DNA of 64,000 nt from Acidimicrobiales bacterium (GCA_036378675.1 DASUWA010000031.1:1-64000); one strand, 5' to 3'. Numbered from the stretch's first letter, positions 1-9,211 are shown. Made by a program: numbers and translations. Notes: generated by a model from the sequence alone, not told the origin.

Positions 1-580
1 CATCATCGAGAGCCATATCACGTAGTCCTTCGACTCCGAGGAAAGCATACTTGGCCATCTCCCCCAACCCGCTCCGGTACTCACGGGGGGGAAGAGTGGT
101 GAGGGTTTCGGTGTCACAGAGAACCGCGCCTGGTTGCCAGAAGGCACCGACGAGGTTCTTGCCTTCGGGCAGGTTGACCCCAGTCTTCCCGCCAATCGCG
201 GCGTCGACCTGGCCCAACAGAGTCGTAGGGACGTGGATTACGGCCACTCCCCGGTGGTACACCGCAGCGGCGAACCCCGCGACGTCGGTGACAACTCCCC
301 CTCCCACTGCGACGACGACGTCTGCGCGGGTCAACCCCCACGCGGTGAAACCGCGACAAAGCTGCTCGACCGACTCGAGATTCTTTGCCTCCTCACCTTG
401 ATCGAGAGTGAAGGTCCGCTGTTCGATCCCGGAGTCAACTTGCCAGGGGATGGACTCCTGTGTGACTACGGCTGCCCTGTTGGACTTTGGCGGGAGGTAC
501 TCGAGCACGCGGTGGCGGGCGCCCGACCCGACGATGACTGGATAGGAACGGTCACCGAGCTCGACGTTCAGCTCGCGCAT
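1..580 (-). CDS. aroB: 3-dehydroquinate synthase, N-terminal part (cut by window edge)
   Basis: Second step of the shikimate pathway: DAHP is cyclised to 3-dehydroquinate by an NAD+- and metal-dependent cytosolic enzyme. The frame is open from an ATG at 578-580 to the left edge, giving about 193 residues. It shows the NAD-binding glycine-rich stretch AVGGGVVTDVAGF (from residue 91), then PTTLLGQVDAAIGGKTGVN and a GAFWQP block, all typical of AroB. The start lies 13 bases inside aroK, so translation is probably coupled in an aroC-aroK-aroB operon. The C-terminal metal-binding half is outside the window. Confidence 0.93.
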   Translation of the reverse strand, partial: MRELNVELGDRSYPVIVGSGARHRVLEYLPPKSNRAAVVTQESIPWQVDSGIEQRTFTLDQGEEAKNLESVEQLCRGFTAWGLTRADVVVAVGGGVVTDVAGFAAAVYHRGVAVIHVPTTLLGQVDAAIGGKTGVNLPEGKNLVGAFWQPGAVLCDTETLTTLPPREYRSGLGEMAKYAFLGVEGLRDMALDD

Positions 581-1101
581 TGGTGCTCCCTCACCGCCTT
601 GGCAACCCGCCGGGCGACCTCCCGAGGGTTTACCCGGTCGACATCGAAGACCAGGTCGGCGATGCCCTCATAGATCGGGGCCCTGGCCTCGCTGAGCTCG
701 TTTAGCGCTTTTGCGGGGCCTCCCTTCAACAGCGGTCTTCCCCGGCCATCGCCCACCCGCTTGGTAAGGGTGTTCGGGTCGGCGCGTAGCCATACAACAA
801 GCCCCGCGGACTTGATGGCCTCGCGGTTCCTCGGGTCGAGCACCGCGCCTCCACCGAGGGCCACCACCAGCTGGTCCGGCCGGGAAGCCAGGTCGGCGAC
901 GACCTTCACTTCAAGGGAACGGAATCCAGATTCCCCCCCCTGTTCCCAGAGCTCAGCGAAAGGTCGGCCGGCGACCCGGACGACTTCTTCATCGCTGTCG
1001 ATTTGGGGCCACCCAAGGGCTTCAGCCAGCAAACGACCCGCGGTGGTCTTGCCGACTCCCATCATCCCGATCAGGAAGACCTTCTCGACCCGATCGCTCA
1101 C
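568..1101 (-). CDS. aroK: Shikimate kinase
   Basis: Phosphorylates shikimate at O3 with ATP in the chorismate pathway. The 177-residue length is normal for the family. A P-loop GMMGVGKTT (residues 12-20), the DSDEE shikimate/Mg-binding region (from 35) and the GGGAVLD substrate loop are visible. The start is a GTG at 1099-1101 whose last two bases are shared with the aroC stop (GTGA), a typical coupled junction. It sits between aroC and aroB. Confidence 0.96.
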   Translation of the reverse strand: MSDRVEKVFLIGMMGVGKTTAGRLLAEALGWPQIDSDEEVVRVAGRPFAELWEQGGESGFRSLEVKVVADLASRPDQLVVALGGGAVLDPRNREAIKSAGLVVWLRADPNTLTKRVGDGRGRPLLKGGPAKALNELSEARAPIYEGIADLVFDVDRVNPREVARRVAKAVREHQCAS

Positions 1102-2255
1102 CGGCGAAGATGATCTAGGTACGACTCGTGGTTGCGAAGCACTTCCGGCATCGAGTCACCACCGAATTTCCGCAGTGCCTCGCCAGCCAGTACGAGCGAC
1201 ATCATCGTCTCGGCTACCACTCCCATCGCCGGTACGGCAGTCACGTCAGTGCGTTCCTTGAAGGAAACGGTCTCCTCTTTCGTGTCCACGTCTACCGTCT
1301 TGAGGACAGGCCGGTTCAATGTTGCGAGCGGCTTCATGGCCACCCGTGCGACGATCGGCTCGCCGTTGGTCATCCCGCCTTCAATTCCACCGCTTCGATT
1401 AGTGCCACGCCGGTATTCGCCAGCCGGAGCATCCCAACCGATCGCGTCATGGGCCTCCGAACCACGCCGGCCGGCCACATCCATCGCATCACCGATCTCG
1501 ACGCCCTTGACTGCTTGGATGCTCAGCAGGGCCTGAGCCAGTAGCCCGTCGAGCTTGCGGTCCCAATGGACGTGGCTGCCCAGCCCGACGGGTACGCCGT
1601 AGGCGATCACCTCGACGACACCTCCAAGCGAGTCCCCGACCTTGGCCGCTGCCTTGATCTCGGAGATCATCGCCTCTTCCGCCTCTGGGTCGAAGCAGCG
1701 GACCTGGGACTCGTCCACACTGGAAAGATCCTGAGGCAGCGGCCGCTTGGCGGACTTGGAGACCACCGGCCCCATCTGAACGACGTGGCTGACCACCTCG
1801 ACACCGAGTTCCCTCAGAAACGCCTTGGCGACGGCGCCCGCGGCCACTCTCGCCGCGGTTTCCCGGGCCGACGCCCGCTCCAGGACGTCGCGAGCGTCGT
1901 CGAAGCCATACTTCTGCATCCCCGGCAGGTCGGCGTGACCGGGCCTTGGCTGGGTGAGAGGCTTGTCGGTGCGCCCTGGCGCCGGGGACATCTCCTGCTC
2001 CCATTTGGGCCATTCGGTGTTGCCGATCTCAATCGCCACCGGGGAGCCGAGTGTCCGCCCGTGACGAATGCCCCCGATGAGAGTCAGCTGGTCCTGCTCG
2101 AACCGCATTCTCGGTCCTCGCCCGAATCCCAGCCGTCGGCGGGCCAGCTCGTCCTGAATCTGCTCCGTCGTGATCTGGAGGCCGGCGGGCAAGCCTTCGA
2201 GGATCACAACCAGGCCTTGGCCGTGAGATTCGCCGGCGGTTAGGAAGCGGAGCAT
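1098..2255 (-). CDS. aroC: Chorismate synthase
   Basis: Converts 5-enolpyruvylshikimate-3-phosphate to chorismate using reduced FMN. The 385-residue protein starts [12 protein letters not shown] and carries the signature GESHG, the RPGHADL block, and the [18 protein letters not shown] flavin/phosphate region expected for AroC. It is the first of three co-directional shikimate genes (aroC-aroK-aroB); its stop overlaps the aroK GTG by four bases. The pilus locus ends 64 bp upstream with no clear terminator between, so read-through from the pilin genes is possible. Confidence 0.97.
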   Translation of the reverse strand: MLRFLTAGESHGQGLVVILEGLPAGLQITTEQIQDELARRRLGFGRGPRMRFEQDQLTLIGGIRHGRTLGSPVAIEIGNTEWPKWEQEMSPAPGRTDKPLTQPRPGHADLPGMQKYGFDDARDVLERASARETAARVAAGAVAKAFLRELGVEVVSHVVQMGPVVSKSAKRPLPQDLSSVDESQVRCFDPEAEEAMISEIKAAAKVGDSLGGVVEVIAYGVPVGLGSHVHWDRKLDGLLAQALLSIQAVKGVEIGDAMDVAGRRGSEAHDAIGWDAPAGEYRRGTNRSGGIEGGMTNGEPIVARVAMKPLATLNRPVLKTVDVDTKEETVSFKERTDVTAVPAMGVVAETMMSLVLAGEALRKFGGDSMPEVLRNHESYLDHLRR

Positions 2256-2319
2256 CGCCGACGATCGTACTGGCAGATTCAGATGGATCCCGAGCCAAAT
2301 CGCATTCGGCTGCTGGAAT

Positions 2320-3690
2320 CTAAGGGACGGTGAAGCTCCTCGGATTGATCTGCGAATAACCCGAGATAGACGGCGGGCCGTAGAGTGACGACAGCGCGTT
2401 GTCGTAATAGACCTGGAGGTGCGGACCGCCGTTGCAGGTCAGGGTATTTATCGTGAGCGAACCGTAATACGCGCTCTTGCACCCGTTGCCAACAAGGTTC
2501 GCCTCTGGAGCGTATATCACGCCGCCGAACGTGTACGGGCCGTTGGCGCCTCCGCCGTTCGCACTCCCCATCGTTCCGGTGCTGTTGCTCAGAATCTGGA
2601 GTGCCGAGGCAACCGGGAGAGTGGTGCCAGCGGGTGGAGTCCCGGCGGTACCGTCGAATCCAGTGTTCACGGTTGACCCGCCGGCGATGTTCAGGGTTTG
2701 GACACCGTTGTTTATGAAGGCGTTGTCGGTTGTGGCGTTCAGGATGATGTATAGCGTGACATTGGGCTGGACCAACACTGTTCCTGCGATCGTCACCGCC
2801 GCGTTCTGGCAGAGATAGGTCCCAGCGGGAAGCGAAGAGACACCGTAGGTTGAGCCGAGCTCGTAAATGGTGTCGCCCTTTGCATCAGTCGTTTGAATGC
2901 CCGGGCAGGTGCTGGCGGAACTGGGGGCGGTGGGAACAGGTAAAACGTACTTCGAGCTGTTGGCGATTGGACGTGCGCACGAACTCGCCCCGCCTCCACC
3001 CGTGTAATACACCTCGCCTACGTTCGTTGGAAGCCCGCCGGCGCATTTGATGGGTCCGTTACTCCCTACCTGAATACAAGACGCGTCGTCCGAGTCCCCG
3101 TCATTGTCGCCTCCTAGTGCTCCGCCATTGTCCCCGTCTGAGTCGGAGCAGTCGCCGGTCGCCGTGTCAGGATTCGAGGTAGAGGAAGTGCTCTTGTCGT
3201 TGTATGCGCCAAGGGTGTTGCCACTCTGTCCGTTGAAGTCCAGGCCGCCGTTTCCGAAGATCGCGAAAGGATAGAGAACACTGTAGTTGACAGTCTCCTG
3301 TACTGCGCCCAACACTCCGTTCACGACCGCCTTGGCCTGAAGAGTCCAGCTTGTGCCTCCGGCGTTCGGAGTCGCCACGTAGCTGACTCCGGTGAGACCG
3401 CCCTGCGCCTGGTCACAGGTCGCCGTGCCGACGGTGCCGGTGCCCGTCGCGTCCATGCAGAAAGCGCTCCCGGTAGCGGGCGCCAGCTGGTCAAGTCGGA
3501 AGACCGCATCCGAAAGCCCGGCGTCGGCGGCGGAAACGCTCGAGGCCGCGTTGGACTTGGACACGATGTTCAGTTGGTTGCCCGCTACTTCTACCCCGAT
3601 CGCAGAAACAAGTAGGACCAGTACGAAAATGACTGCTAGGGCGACAACCAGACTTCCGCGCTCGTCACGAGGCTGACGTGTTCGTTTCAT
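2320..3690 (-). CDS. PilX-like minor pilus component with Asp-rich loop
   Basis: Probable membrane-anchored type IV pilus accessory protein, about 456 residues. The N terminus has a short basic leader ending ERG, then a hydrophobic helix ([21 protein letters not shown]) without the Glu5 of classical pilins, as in PilX-type proteins. A large exported region follows, rich in Gly/Ser/Thr/Asn with several Cys. An Asp-rich segment (DSDGDNGG then DNDGDSDD, bases about 3085-3153) resembles DxDxDG calcium loops. The chosen ATG at 3688-3690 overlaps the upstream stop as ATGA; an in-frame start 7 codons earlier would need a longer overlap. Last gene of the three-gene minor pilin operon. Family assignment rests on context and N-terminal architecture. 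Confidence 0.7.
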   Translation of the reverse strand: MKRTRQPRDERGSLVVALAVIFVLVLLVSAIGVEVAGNQLNIVSKSNAASSVSAADAGLSDAVFRLDQLAPATGSAFCMDATGTGTVGTATCDQAQGGLTGVSYVATPNAGGTSWTLQAKAVVNGVLGAVQETVNYSVLYPFAIFGNGGLDFNGQSGNTLGAYNDKSTSSTSNPDTATGDCSDSDGDNGGALGGDNDGDSDDASCIQVGSNGPIKCAGGLPTNVGEVYYTGGGGASSCARPIANSSKYVLPVPTAPSSASTCPGIQTTDAKGDTIYELGSTYGVSSLPAGTYLCQNAAVTIAGTVLVQPNVTLYIILNATTDNAFINNGVQTLNIAGGSTVNTGFDGTAGTPPAGTTLPVASALQILSNSTGTMGSANGGGANGPYTFGGVIYAPEANLVGNGCKSAYYGSLTINTLTCNGGPHLQVYYDNALSSLYGPPSISGYSQINPRSFTVP

Positions 3691-4355
3691 GAGCACGGAA
3701 GTGACCCCCACTGGTTGTCTTGGTCCGTGATGGCGACATCGTTCCCGATCTGGAACGTCGCGACGCCCGAGATGCTCTTCTGGGTACCAACGGTCAGAGA
3801 AACCAAGACTCGAGTGGTACAGGTTTGAAGGCTTGATGGGCTATCAATGGTGGTTATCTCGGATCCGTTGCCCTGGAAATACCTGAAGACTGGGCTTGCC
3901 GAGCCGTTTACGACGTTGACTGGTGTGGTGATGGTCGGGTTAGACACAGTGAACGGCCCCGACGCCGACGATGAGGCGTAGCGGGTGAGTGTGTGCGCAC
4001 CTTGAGTCGTCCCGTTGACTGTTGCAGCTGAGGGCGTATAAACCCACTCGACCCACGTACCAGCCGGTTGGTTCATCTGCAACTCGATCTCTTGAGTGGG
4101 TGAGGGAGACGAGTAGCCCACGAACGTGACCTGGTGGGCGCTACGGATGTCGCGTGACACCTGCGCTAAGACTGTGCTTGCCTGTTGTTCGTCGGTGACA
4201 GTCGTGTCGTTGCGGGTCGCTGTCTGTTGCAGTGAGAACAGGGCTGTACCTGCAATGACCAGCATGATCGACATGAGAAACAGCACGACCGAGAGCTCGA
4301 TCAGTGTCATGCCGACATCGGACTTTCGGCGCGCTAGCAACTCTTGGCGGTGCAT
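3687..4355 (-). CDS. Prepilin-type minor pilin (MTLIE class)
   Basis: 222-residue prepilin-like protein. A basic leader of 15 residues ends in DVG, followed by MTLIELSVVLFLMSIMLVIA: this is a class III signal (cleavage after Gly, Glu at mature position 5) with the hydrophobic polymerisation helix. The remainder is a polar exported domain with Gln/Thr/Ser-rich strands. The ATG at 4353-4355 overlaps the previous gene by 22 bases; a longer frame upstream of it reads through the neighbour's coding region and was discarded. It is probably processed by the prepilin peptidase at 8378-9166 and acts as a minor (initiating) pilin; exact role unknown. Confidence 0.82.
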   Translation of the reverse strand: MHRQELLARRKSDVGMTLIELSVVLFLMSIMLVIAGTALFSLQQTATRNDTTVTDEQQASTVLAQVSRDIRSAHQVTFVGYSSPSPTQEIELQMNQPAGTWVEWVYTPSAATVNGTTQGAHTLTRYASSSASGPFTVSNPTITTPVNVVNGSASPVFRYFQGNGSEITTIDSPSSLQTCTTRVLVSLTVGTQKSISGVATFQIGNDVAITDQDNQWGSLPCS

Positions 4356-5602
4356 GAAATTTGGACCTGTGCGGCATCGGAAGTCTGGGCGCCGCCGACG
4401 TAGAGAGTAAAGACGATCGTGCCGGCCGCCCATTTCGAGGCGGACGTGTTCCAGGTGAGGGACCCGCTTCCAGCGGGCGCGGAGTCGGTTATAGGTTGAT
4501 TCTTGAGTTGCGGATCGTATGACACGTAGATGTTGTTGCATGCACTTGTAACCTGCACCGACACCTGGAAGGCCGAGATGCCGATAAGTGTCTTGCTACT
4601 CCCGATGGAGGCTGTGCTCGGTGAAACGGTGAAGTTTGAGTACGCGCAGCTTTGGGAGGCGCTGGCCGTTGCTTGGCTCACGACTACCGCGGCTCCCGGA
4701 GTTCCGTCGCAGGCGACCTCGAAGACCTGGAACCAATACGTCGTGGTTGCGACCAGGCCATCGACGTTCTGGCGGGGCAGCCCGGTCTGCGAGAACGGAA
4801 TCCATGGACCACTCGGGCCGTTGCTGCTGTAGTTGACCTGATACTGGACCGGCATCACGGATGAGAAAGTCTCTGATCCTTCTGACCAAGTGAGATCGAC
4901 CGTGGAGGTGGGGCTGGTCGGGTCTTGGGAAGCGGCCAGCGACTTCGGTGTGGCGGGCAGCGAGCCGCTATTGGTGCAGGCTGGGGCGCTTGGGTTGTTG
5001 TTGTTGTGTCCCCCCGACCCATATGTGCCCTCGCCTCCTGGATAGATCGCTGACGTCTGACTGACGTGCCATGGGATACCTCCGACACTCCACGACACCC
5101 CCACCCAGGTCAACTTGTAAGCGGCTGAGCTCCCGGTGGAAGCGCTCACCCAGTAGACGCATCGGCTAATTGTGAATGTGACGGGTGAAATCGTCTGGGT
5201 GGTCAGGAGGTTGTTGTTGACGTTATCTAGTGCGGATCCCCCTGTCAGCTTCACCGGTTCTAACCCGGCTCTCGTGTTCCAGGCCGGCGCCGTACCGCCA
5301 GTTTGGAATGTATTGGATGGGGAAACGCAACTGAGCGCGGTGCTGCCGCTGGTGGAGTAATCACCCTGATTCCACCCGATTTGGTAGAAGGGAAATGCTC
5401 TCATCTCCTCGATCGCCCCGACTGCGAGCCCGTTTGCGGTGCTCCGGTAGTTGGCGGCTGCGGTCGCCTTGAGCTCGCCGTAGAAGGCCGGAGCCAGGGC
5501 AACCATCACTATCGCGAGGACAAGCATGGCGATCATCAGCTCGACGATGGTGAAGCCTCGTTCGCGCCCGGCTTTGACCAGCTTGCCCACGGTTGGTGTC
5601 AT
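4334..5602 (-). CDS. Prepilin-type minor pilin with fibronectin type III-like domain
   Basis: 422-residue prepilin-like protein. Leader MTPTVGKLVKAGRERG is followed by FTIVELMIAMLVLAIVMVAL, so prepilin peptidase should cut after Gly16 leaving Phe1 and Glu5. A middle segment reads like a fibronectin type III domain (SLAASQDPTSPTSTVDLTW, later VQYQVNYSSNG and TTTYWFQVFEV), and a beta-rich Ser/Thr C-terminal region follows. The ATG at 5600-5602 has an AAAGG Shine-Dalgarno five bases upstream; an in-frame TTG six codons earlier has none. First gene of the minor pilin operon. A pilin plus Fn3 suggests an adhesive or tip role, which is inference. Confidence 0.8.
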   Translation of the reverse strand: MTPTVGKLVKAGRERGFTIVELMIAMLVLAIVMVALAPAFYGELKATAAANYRSTANGLAVGAIEEMRAFPFYQIGWNQGDYSTSGSTALSCVSPSNTFQTGGTAPAWNTRAGLEPVKLTGGSALDNVNNNLLTTQTISPVTFTISRCVYWVSASTGSSAAYKLTWVGVSWSVGGIPWHVSQTSAIYPGGEGTYGSGGHNNNNPSAPACTNSGSLPATPKSLAASQDPTSPTSTVDLTWSEGSETFSSVMPVQYQVNYSSNGPSGPWIPFSQTGLPRQNVDGLVATTTYWFQVFEVACDGTPGAAVVVSQATASASQSCAYSNFTVSPSTASIGSSKTLIGISAFQVSVQVTSACNNIYVSYDPQLKNQPITDSAPAGSGSLTWNTSASKWAAGTIVFTLYVGGAQTSDAAQVQISCTAKSC

Positions 5603-5647
5603 CGGTCCTTTAGGGAGCAACCTTTACGATTGCCGGGATTGCTTCCT

Positions 5648-5695
5648 AAGTGCGCCGCGGGCACTTTGGCCCTAGCAGGACGGTCCGTAGGACCG
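5648..5695 (-). other. Two perfect hairpins in the leader of the minor pilin operon
   Basis: Two adjacent perfect inverted repeats lie 46 to 93 bp ahead of the minor pilin start: AAGTGC/GCACTT with a 7-base loop (5648-5666) and CGGTCC/GGACCG with a 3-base loop (5681-5695). Neither is followed by a T-tract on the minus strand, so they are not classical intrinsic terminators of the upstream genes. They may be structured leader RNA or processing sites. The rest of the 5603-5831 gap shows nothing I can name. Confidence 0.4.
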
Positions 5696-5831
5696 CGTCA
5701 GATCCACGGGAGGCGAGCAACGAATGCGTTGGCCTGCCCTCGGGCGCTGCAGACGAGGATTTGCCCGATTGGAGCAGTGCCTAACGCGGCGATCGCCGGG
5801 GACCCGAACGGGTTCTCAGAGAGATCGTGTC

Positions 5832-6026
5832 TTACACCGTGCGGGTACCAGGGGCGAATGGTGCTGTGGAGGTGGTTAGCGGAGACAAGGCGTGGACGTG
5901 GACGTCATGGTGGTGTAGCTCCTTCACCCAAATCAACCACGCTGCGACGACTATTGCGGCCAGGAGAAACACCCCCGTAAGGATCCGCTTCCACAAGGGG
6001 CGCGGGCTACGAGAAGCGTCGATCAT
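5832..6026 (-). CDS. Small single-span membrane protein with His cluster
   Basis: Hypothetical 64-residue protein, not recognised as a family. Residues 1-13 are basic, about 14-33 form one hydrophobic segment (ILTGVFLLAAIVVAAWLIWV), and a His-rich stretch KELHHHDVHVHAL follows the membrane. The ATG lies 12 bases after the pilO stop, preceded by GAGG at a good distance, so it looks translated as the last gene of the pilMN-pilO operon. It might be a pilus-specific assembly factor or a metal-binding peptide; function unknown. The alternative is a chance open frame in a GC-rich gap. Confidence 0.5.
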   Translation of the reverse strand: MIDASRSPRPLWKRILTGVFLLAAIVVAAWLIWVKELHHHDVHVHALSPLTTSTAPFAPGTRTV

Positions 6027-6038
6027 GGCCGTCGCACC

Positions 6039-6608
6039 TCAGGGAGAAGGCTGCCCGGCGTAGAAGATACGTGCTGTGATGTTCGCAGCCGAGTTCCCGA
6101 CGCCACTAATCGACACTCTGTCGATCACGACGGTACGAGACATCTTCGAAAGCGCTCCCACGAAAGCTTTGAGCTGATTGAAGGGGCCGATCGCGCTTAT
6201 CGTTAGAGTGACTGCCGGGGGTCCTGACGCCTGCGAGCCAGAACTCGAACTTGAACTCGGCCCCGATCCGCTAGCGGCCTGTGACGGTGTCAGTGTTGCG
6301 ATCGTAACCGCATTCTGAAGTGCCGCCTGGTGCATCAGATTCAGGGTTTGGTCGAGTTGCGGGTTGTCGGGTAACTGTTGTTGAAGTTGGGCGAACGCCG
6401 CATTGTCGGCTGGAATTTGCTTCACCAAGCCCTCTAGCTGCCCAACCTGCGTTTGAAGGTCACTTACCTTCTGGTCAGCTGCAGCGCGGGCCTTGTGGGC
6501 CGACTTGAGGCTTTTGGACTCCGGTGACCAAAGGAGGAAGAACCAAGCAACAACGAGGACGAGGGCGGCCCCTACCGCGATCACGGATATCTTTCGGTTG
6601 GCGGTCAT
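6039..6608 (-). CDS. pilO: Type IV pilus inner-membrane component PilO
   Basis: 189 residues with PilO architecture: short cytoplasmic N terminus, one transmembrane helix (about residues 8-28), a coiled-coil segment (about 35-65, KARAAADQKVSDLQTQVGQL), a Ser/Gly-rich linker and a C-terminal ferredoxin-like domain (AVTLTISAIGPFNQLKAFVG to the end). PilO pairs with PilN and links the PilM ring to the pilus channel. The start overlaps the stop of the pilM-pilN fusion by one base (TAATG), indicating co-translation. No PilP or PilQ gene is seen here, as expected for a cell with one membrane. Confidence 0.82.
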   Translation of the reverse strand: MTANRKISVIAVGAALVLVVAWFFLLWSPESKSLKSAHKARAAADQKVSDLQTQVGQLEGLVKQIPADNAAFAQLQQQLPDNPQLDQTLNLMHQAALQNAVTIATLTPSQAASGSGPSSSSSSGSQASGPPAVTLTISAIGPFNQLKAFVGALSKMSRTVVIDRVSISGVGNSAANITARIFYAGQPSP

Positions 6609-8263
6609 TACGGATTGACACCTCGATCTCTATGGCTTAGTGCATTTGGCGTGAGGCTGGTCGTCGACGCGAAAGTCACCGCACCACCATTGGTCGTTTC
6701 GGCGATTCCGGTCACCCATGTCCCCTGCACCGACGGATCCTTTTGCAAGCCGTCCAGCCAAGCAGCCGTGACGGGAAGTCCACCGTTTCCAGTCAGGGAT
6801 ACTCCAATAGATCCGGTACTCGATCCCGAGCTGGCGGAGCTCGTGGAGCCGCGAGTTCCCGTGAAACTTTCGATCTGGAGGCTTGCGGGCATCGAGTTCT
6901 GTATTCCGGATATGACACTGACCCAATCGACGTCACCCTGTAGCGCAGACTTGACCAGGTGAGCTCGAGCGGCCACCCTGGTATGGATAGCGGTCTCAAC
7001 CTGAAGTTGGGTGACCTTTGCTTGAAGCGAAGCTGCCTTCGCTTGAGCCTCGTGGACTTTCGACCTCTCGAGGTGCACTGCCACGGCTTCCGCGCCGCCG
7101 ACGAAAGCCAGGAGACCCGCGACACCGGCCACGCCCGCCGCTGCGAGAATCGCCAGACGGCGTGTGCGGCGGGCTTCGGCGACATCGCCCGGGAGAACTG
7201 ATAGACGGCGCCCCGGAGCGTCTGCTGTCCAAAGAGCAAGGCCCACCGCAGTAGCGCTAGTTGCACGCGCTCTGCGAAGGGCATCCTCGTCCAGTCCAAG
7301 ATCATCGAGAGTGACGACTGCAAAGGGATCGATTCGCCTGATGTCGACGTCAGTTGTTCCGGCAAGCTCCTCTGCGAGGCCCACCGTCATTGACGCGCCC
7401 CCTGTGATGAGCAAGCGATCGATGGGGCCTCCTACAGCTTGGCTGAGAAAGAAGTCCATGGTTGCTCGGACATCTTCGCCAAGGTCGCGCAGTTCCGAAC
7501 CCATGGCTTTGCGAGCTTGCGCGAGTTGAGGAGTTCCATTAGGGACAGCTCCTCGTTTGAGCGTCTCGGCGATCGCAGGTTCGACGTGCAGCGCCGAAGC
7601 GATTCCAGCCGTCAGCTTGCCTCCACCTATTGCGAGACTACGAATGAAACGAGGTATTCCCGCTTGGCGAACAGCGACCGTGGTCAGCTCAGCCCCGATC
7701 GAGACGATTGCTTCAACGCCTGAGTCTGCCGCGGGCGGGACTACCCGCATCAAGGCGAGCGGTGAAGCGTCAACTGCAACGGCTTCCAGTCCGGCTTGCT
7801 CAAGCGCCGCGAGGTGAGCCTTGAGCATCTCGCGATGGGCAGCAACGATGAGGATCCGCATGGTTGCACGGCCATCGTCGTCGGTGCTATCGCCACGCTC
7901 CAGGATCTGGAAGTCGAAATGAGCATCCTCCATGGGAATGGGAATGAGCTCCTGTGCGTCAAAGCGGAGCGAAGATCGTAGATCCTCTTCGTTCAATGCC
8001 GGAACATCTGCTTGGCGTACGATCAGCCGGTGACCTGAGACGCCCAATACGACTTTTCTCGAGGAGAAGTCGCCCGCGTCCCACAGCCGGCGGAGGGCTT
8101 CCGCCACCACCAGGGGATTGACGACCTCTCCATCGACTACGGCTCCAGACGGAAGCCCGACCTGGGCGTAGCGCCGCAGGCGGCAGTGGTGTCGCTCGAT
8201 CCGTATCTCGGCAGCTCGGACCGCGGATGAGCCGATGTCAAGGCCGATGCTGTTGGCTTCCAT
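6608..8263 (-). CDS. pilM: PilM-PilN fusion, T4P assembly platform protein
   Basis: 551 residues combining two normally separate proteins. Residues 1-350 are an actin-like PilM/FtsA-type ATPase: N-terminal GLDIGSSAVRAAEI phosphate-1 motif, the QELIPIPMEDAHFDF segment characteristic of PilM, and a GGASM motif late in the domain. Residues 352-551 are PilN-like: LSVLPGD (counterpart of the INLLP peptide that docks in PilM), a transmembrane helix (about 368-395), a coiled coil and a periplasm-type C-terminal domain. No stop or frameshift is visible at the junction near base 7216. The start has a GGGGA ribosome site. First gene of a pilMN-pilO-small gene operon. Confidence 0.88.
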   Translation of the reverse strand: MEANSIGLDIGSSAVRAAEIRIERHHCRLRRYAQVGLPSGAVVDGEVVNPLVVAEALRRLWDAGDFSSRKVVLGVSGHRLIVRQADVPALNEEDLRSSLRFDAQELIPIPMEDAHFDFQILERGDSTDDDGRATMRILIVAAHREMLKAHLAALEQAGLEAVAVDASPLALMRVVPPAADSGVEAIVSIGAELTTVAVRQAGIPRFIRSLAIGGGKLTAGIASALHVEPAIAETLKRGAVPNGTPQLAQARKAMGSELRDLGEDVRATMDFFLSQAVGGPIDRLLITGGASMTVGLAEELAGTTDVDIRRIDPFAVVTLDDLGLDEDALRRARATSATAVGLALWTADAPGRRLSVLPGDVAEARRTRRLAILAAAGVAGVAGLLAFVGGAEAVAVHLERSKVHEAQAKAASLQAKVTQLQVETAIHTRVAARAHLVKSALQGDVDWVSVISGIQNSMPASLQIESFTGTRGSTSSASSGSSTGSIGVSLTGNGGLPVTAAWLDGLQKDPSVQGTWVTGIAETTNGGAVTFASTTSLTPNALSHRDRGVNP

Positions 8264-8377
8264 CGTTTCCCCTACGCGCCCGTCGACTTGGTACTCACAG
8301 ATGGAGATATCGGCGCCTGCGGCCCGGGCTTTACCGAGACTCCGGAATATCTCGCGATTGGCCCGCCTATTCCGAGG

Positions 8378-9166
8378 TCAGTGAACGAAATGATTGCTGT
8401 ACCAATGGATGATTGGCGCAGCGAGGAGCACCGCGAAAAGTGAGCCTGCGGCAAGGAAGACGCCGTACGGCAAGGCCGTCTTACGACCGGCTTTCCCAGA
8501 CGCCATAAGAGCGATCCCAACGAGAGCACCCGTGAGGTTGGCGGCCATAAATCCAATGAAAAGGTACCAAGGTCCAAGCCAGCCCAATGCCAGGCCGATC
8601 AGACCGGCCAGACGAACGTCTCCGAAGCCCATCCAAGCAGGCCTTATGAAATTGATAGCGAAGAAGAGCCCGAAGGCGATGACTGCACAAACCACGGCGA
8701 TCCCCAGGCGTCGCCACTCTCCCTGGGCGGCAGCCGCCAGAAGGAGAAGTCCGGCGACGATCGCGGACGTTGGATACAAGATTGCCCGTGGCAAAAGGAA
8801 CCGCTCGAGGTCAACCGCTGCCAAGGCCATTAGGCCCCCGGAAAAGGCAAGCTCCGGTGGCAATGACCAGCTCGGGCCGAACCGCACTGCAACAAGCGTG
8901 AAGATCACCGCCGTCAGAGCTTCCACCACGGGGTATCGGGCTGATATCCGCGCCGAGCATGAACGGCAGCGTCCGCCAAGTATGAGCCAGGACAGGACCG
9001 GAATGTTGTCCCGAGGACTCACCGGTGTGTGACATGACGGACATGCCGAGGCCGGAGACACAATGGACATCCCGGCCGGGACCCGGTAGATCACGACGTT
9101 TAGGAATGAGCCAATCGCGAGACCGAGGAGCGCGGCCGCCAGCACTGTCACGGTAAACATATTCAA
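8378..9166 (-). CDS. pilD: Prepilin peptidase / N-methyltransferase
   Basis: 262-residue multi-span A24 aspartic protease that cleaves prepilin leaders and methylates the new N terminus. The N-terminal zinc-binding methylase part has CPSC and CRSC pairs (around residues 43 and 68); catalytic Asp residues are in AAVDLERFLLP and GFGDVRL. GSFLNVVIYRVP near the N terminus is the family signature. The gene lies between pilA and the pilMN operon on the same strand, 45 bp after a strong hairpin that follows pilA, so part of its transcription may come from pilA read-through. Substrates are presumably pilA and the prepilins at 3687-5602. Confidence 0.95.
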   Translation of the reverse strand: MNMFTVTVLAAALLGLAIGSFLNVVIYRVPAGMSIVSPASACPSCHTPVSPRDNIPVLSWLILGGRCRSCSARISARYPVVEALTAVIFTLVAVRFGPSWSLPPELAFSGGLMALAAVDLERFLLPRAILYPTSAIVAGLLLLAAAAQGEWRRLGIAVVCAVIAFGLFFAINFIRPAWMGFGDVRLAGLIGLALGWLGPWYLFIGFMAANLTGALVGIALMASGKAGRKTALPYGVFLAAGSLFAVLLAAPIIHWYSNHFVH

Positions 9167-9211
9167 ACTCTCAGAGGGTTAGGGCGTAGGCAAGGATAGT
9201 TGCTTTATCCG

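Noticed and set aside
5621-5830. Second GEMM-like riboswitch ahead of the minor pilin operon
   Set aside because: A GGGCAAATCC segment is present but the GACGCAAAGCC core and the closing sequence are absent.
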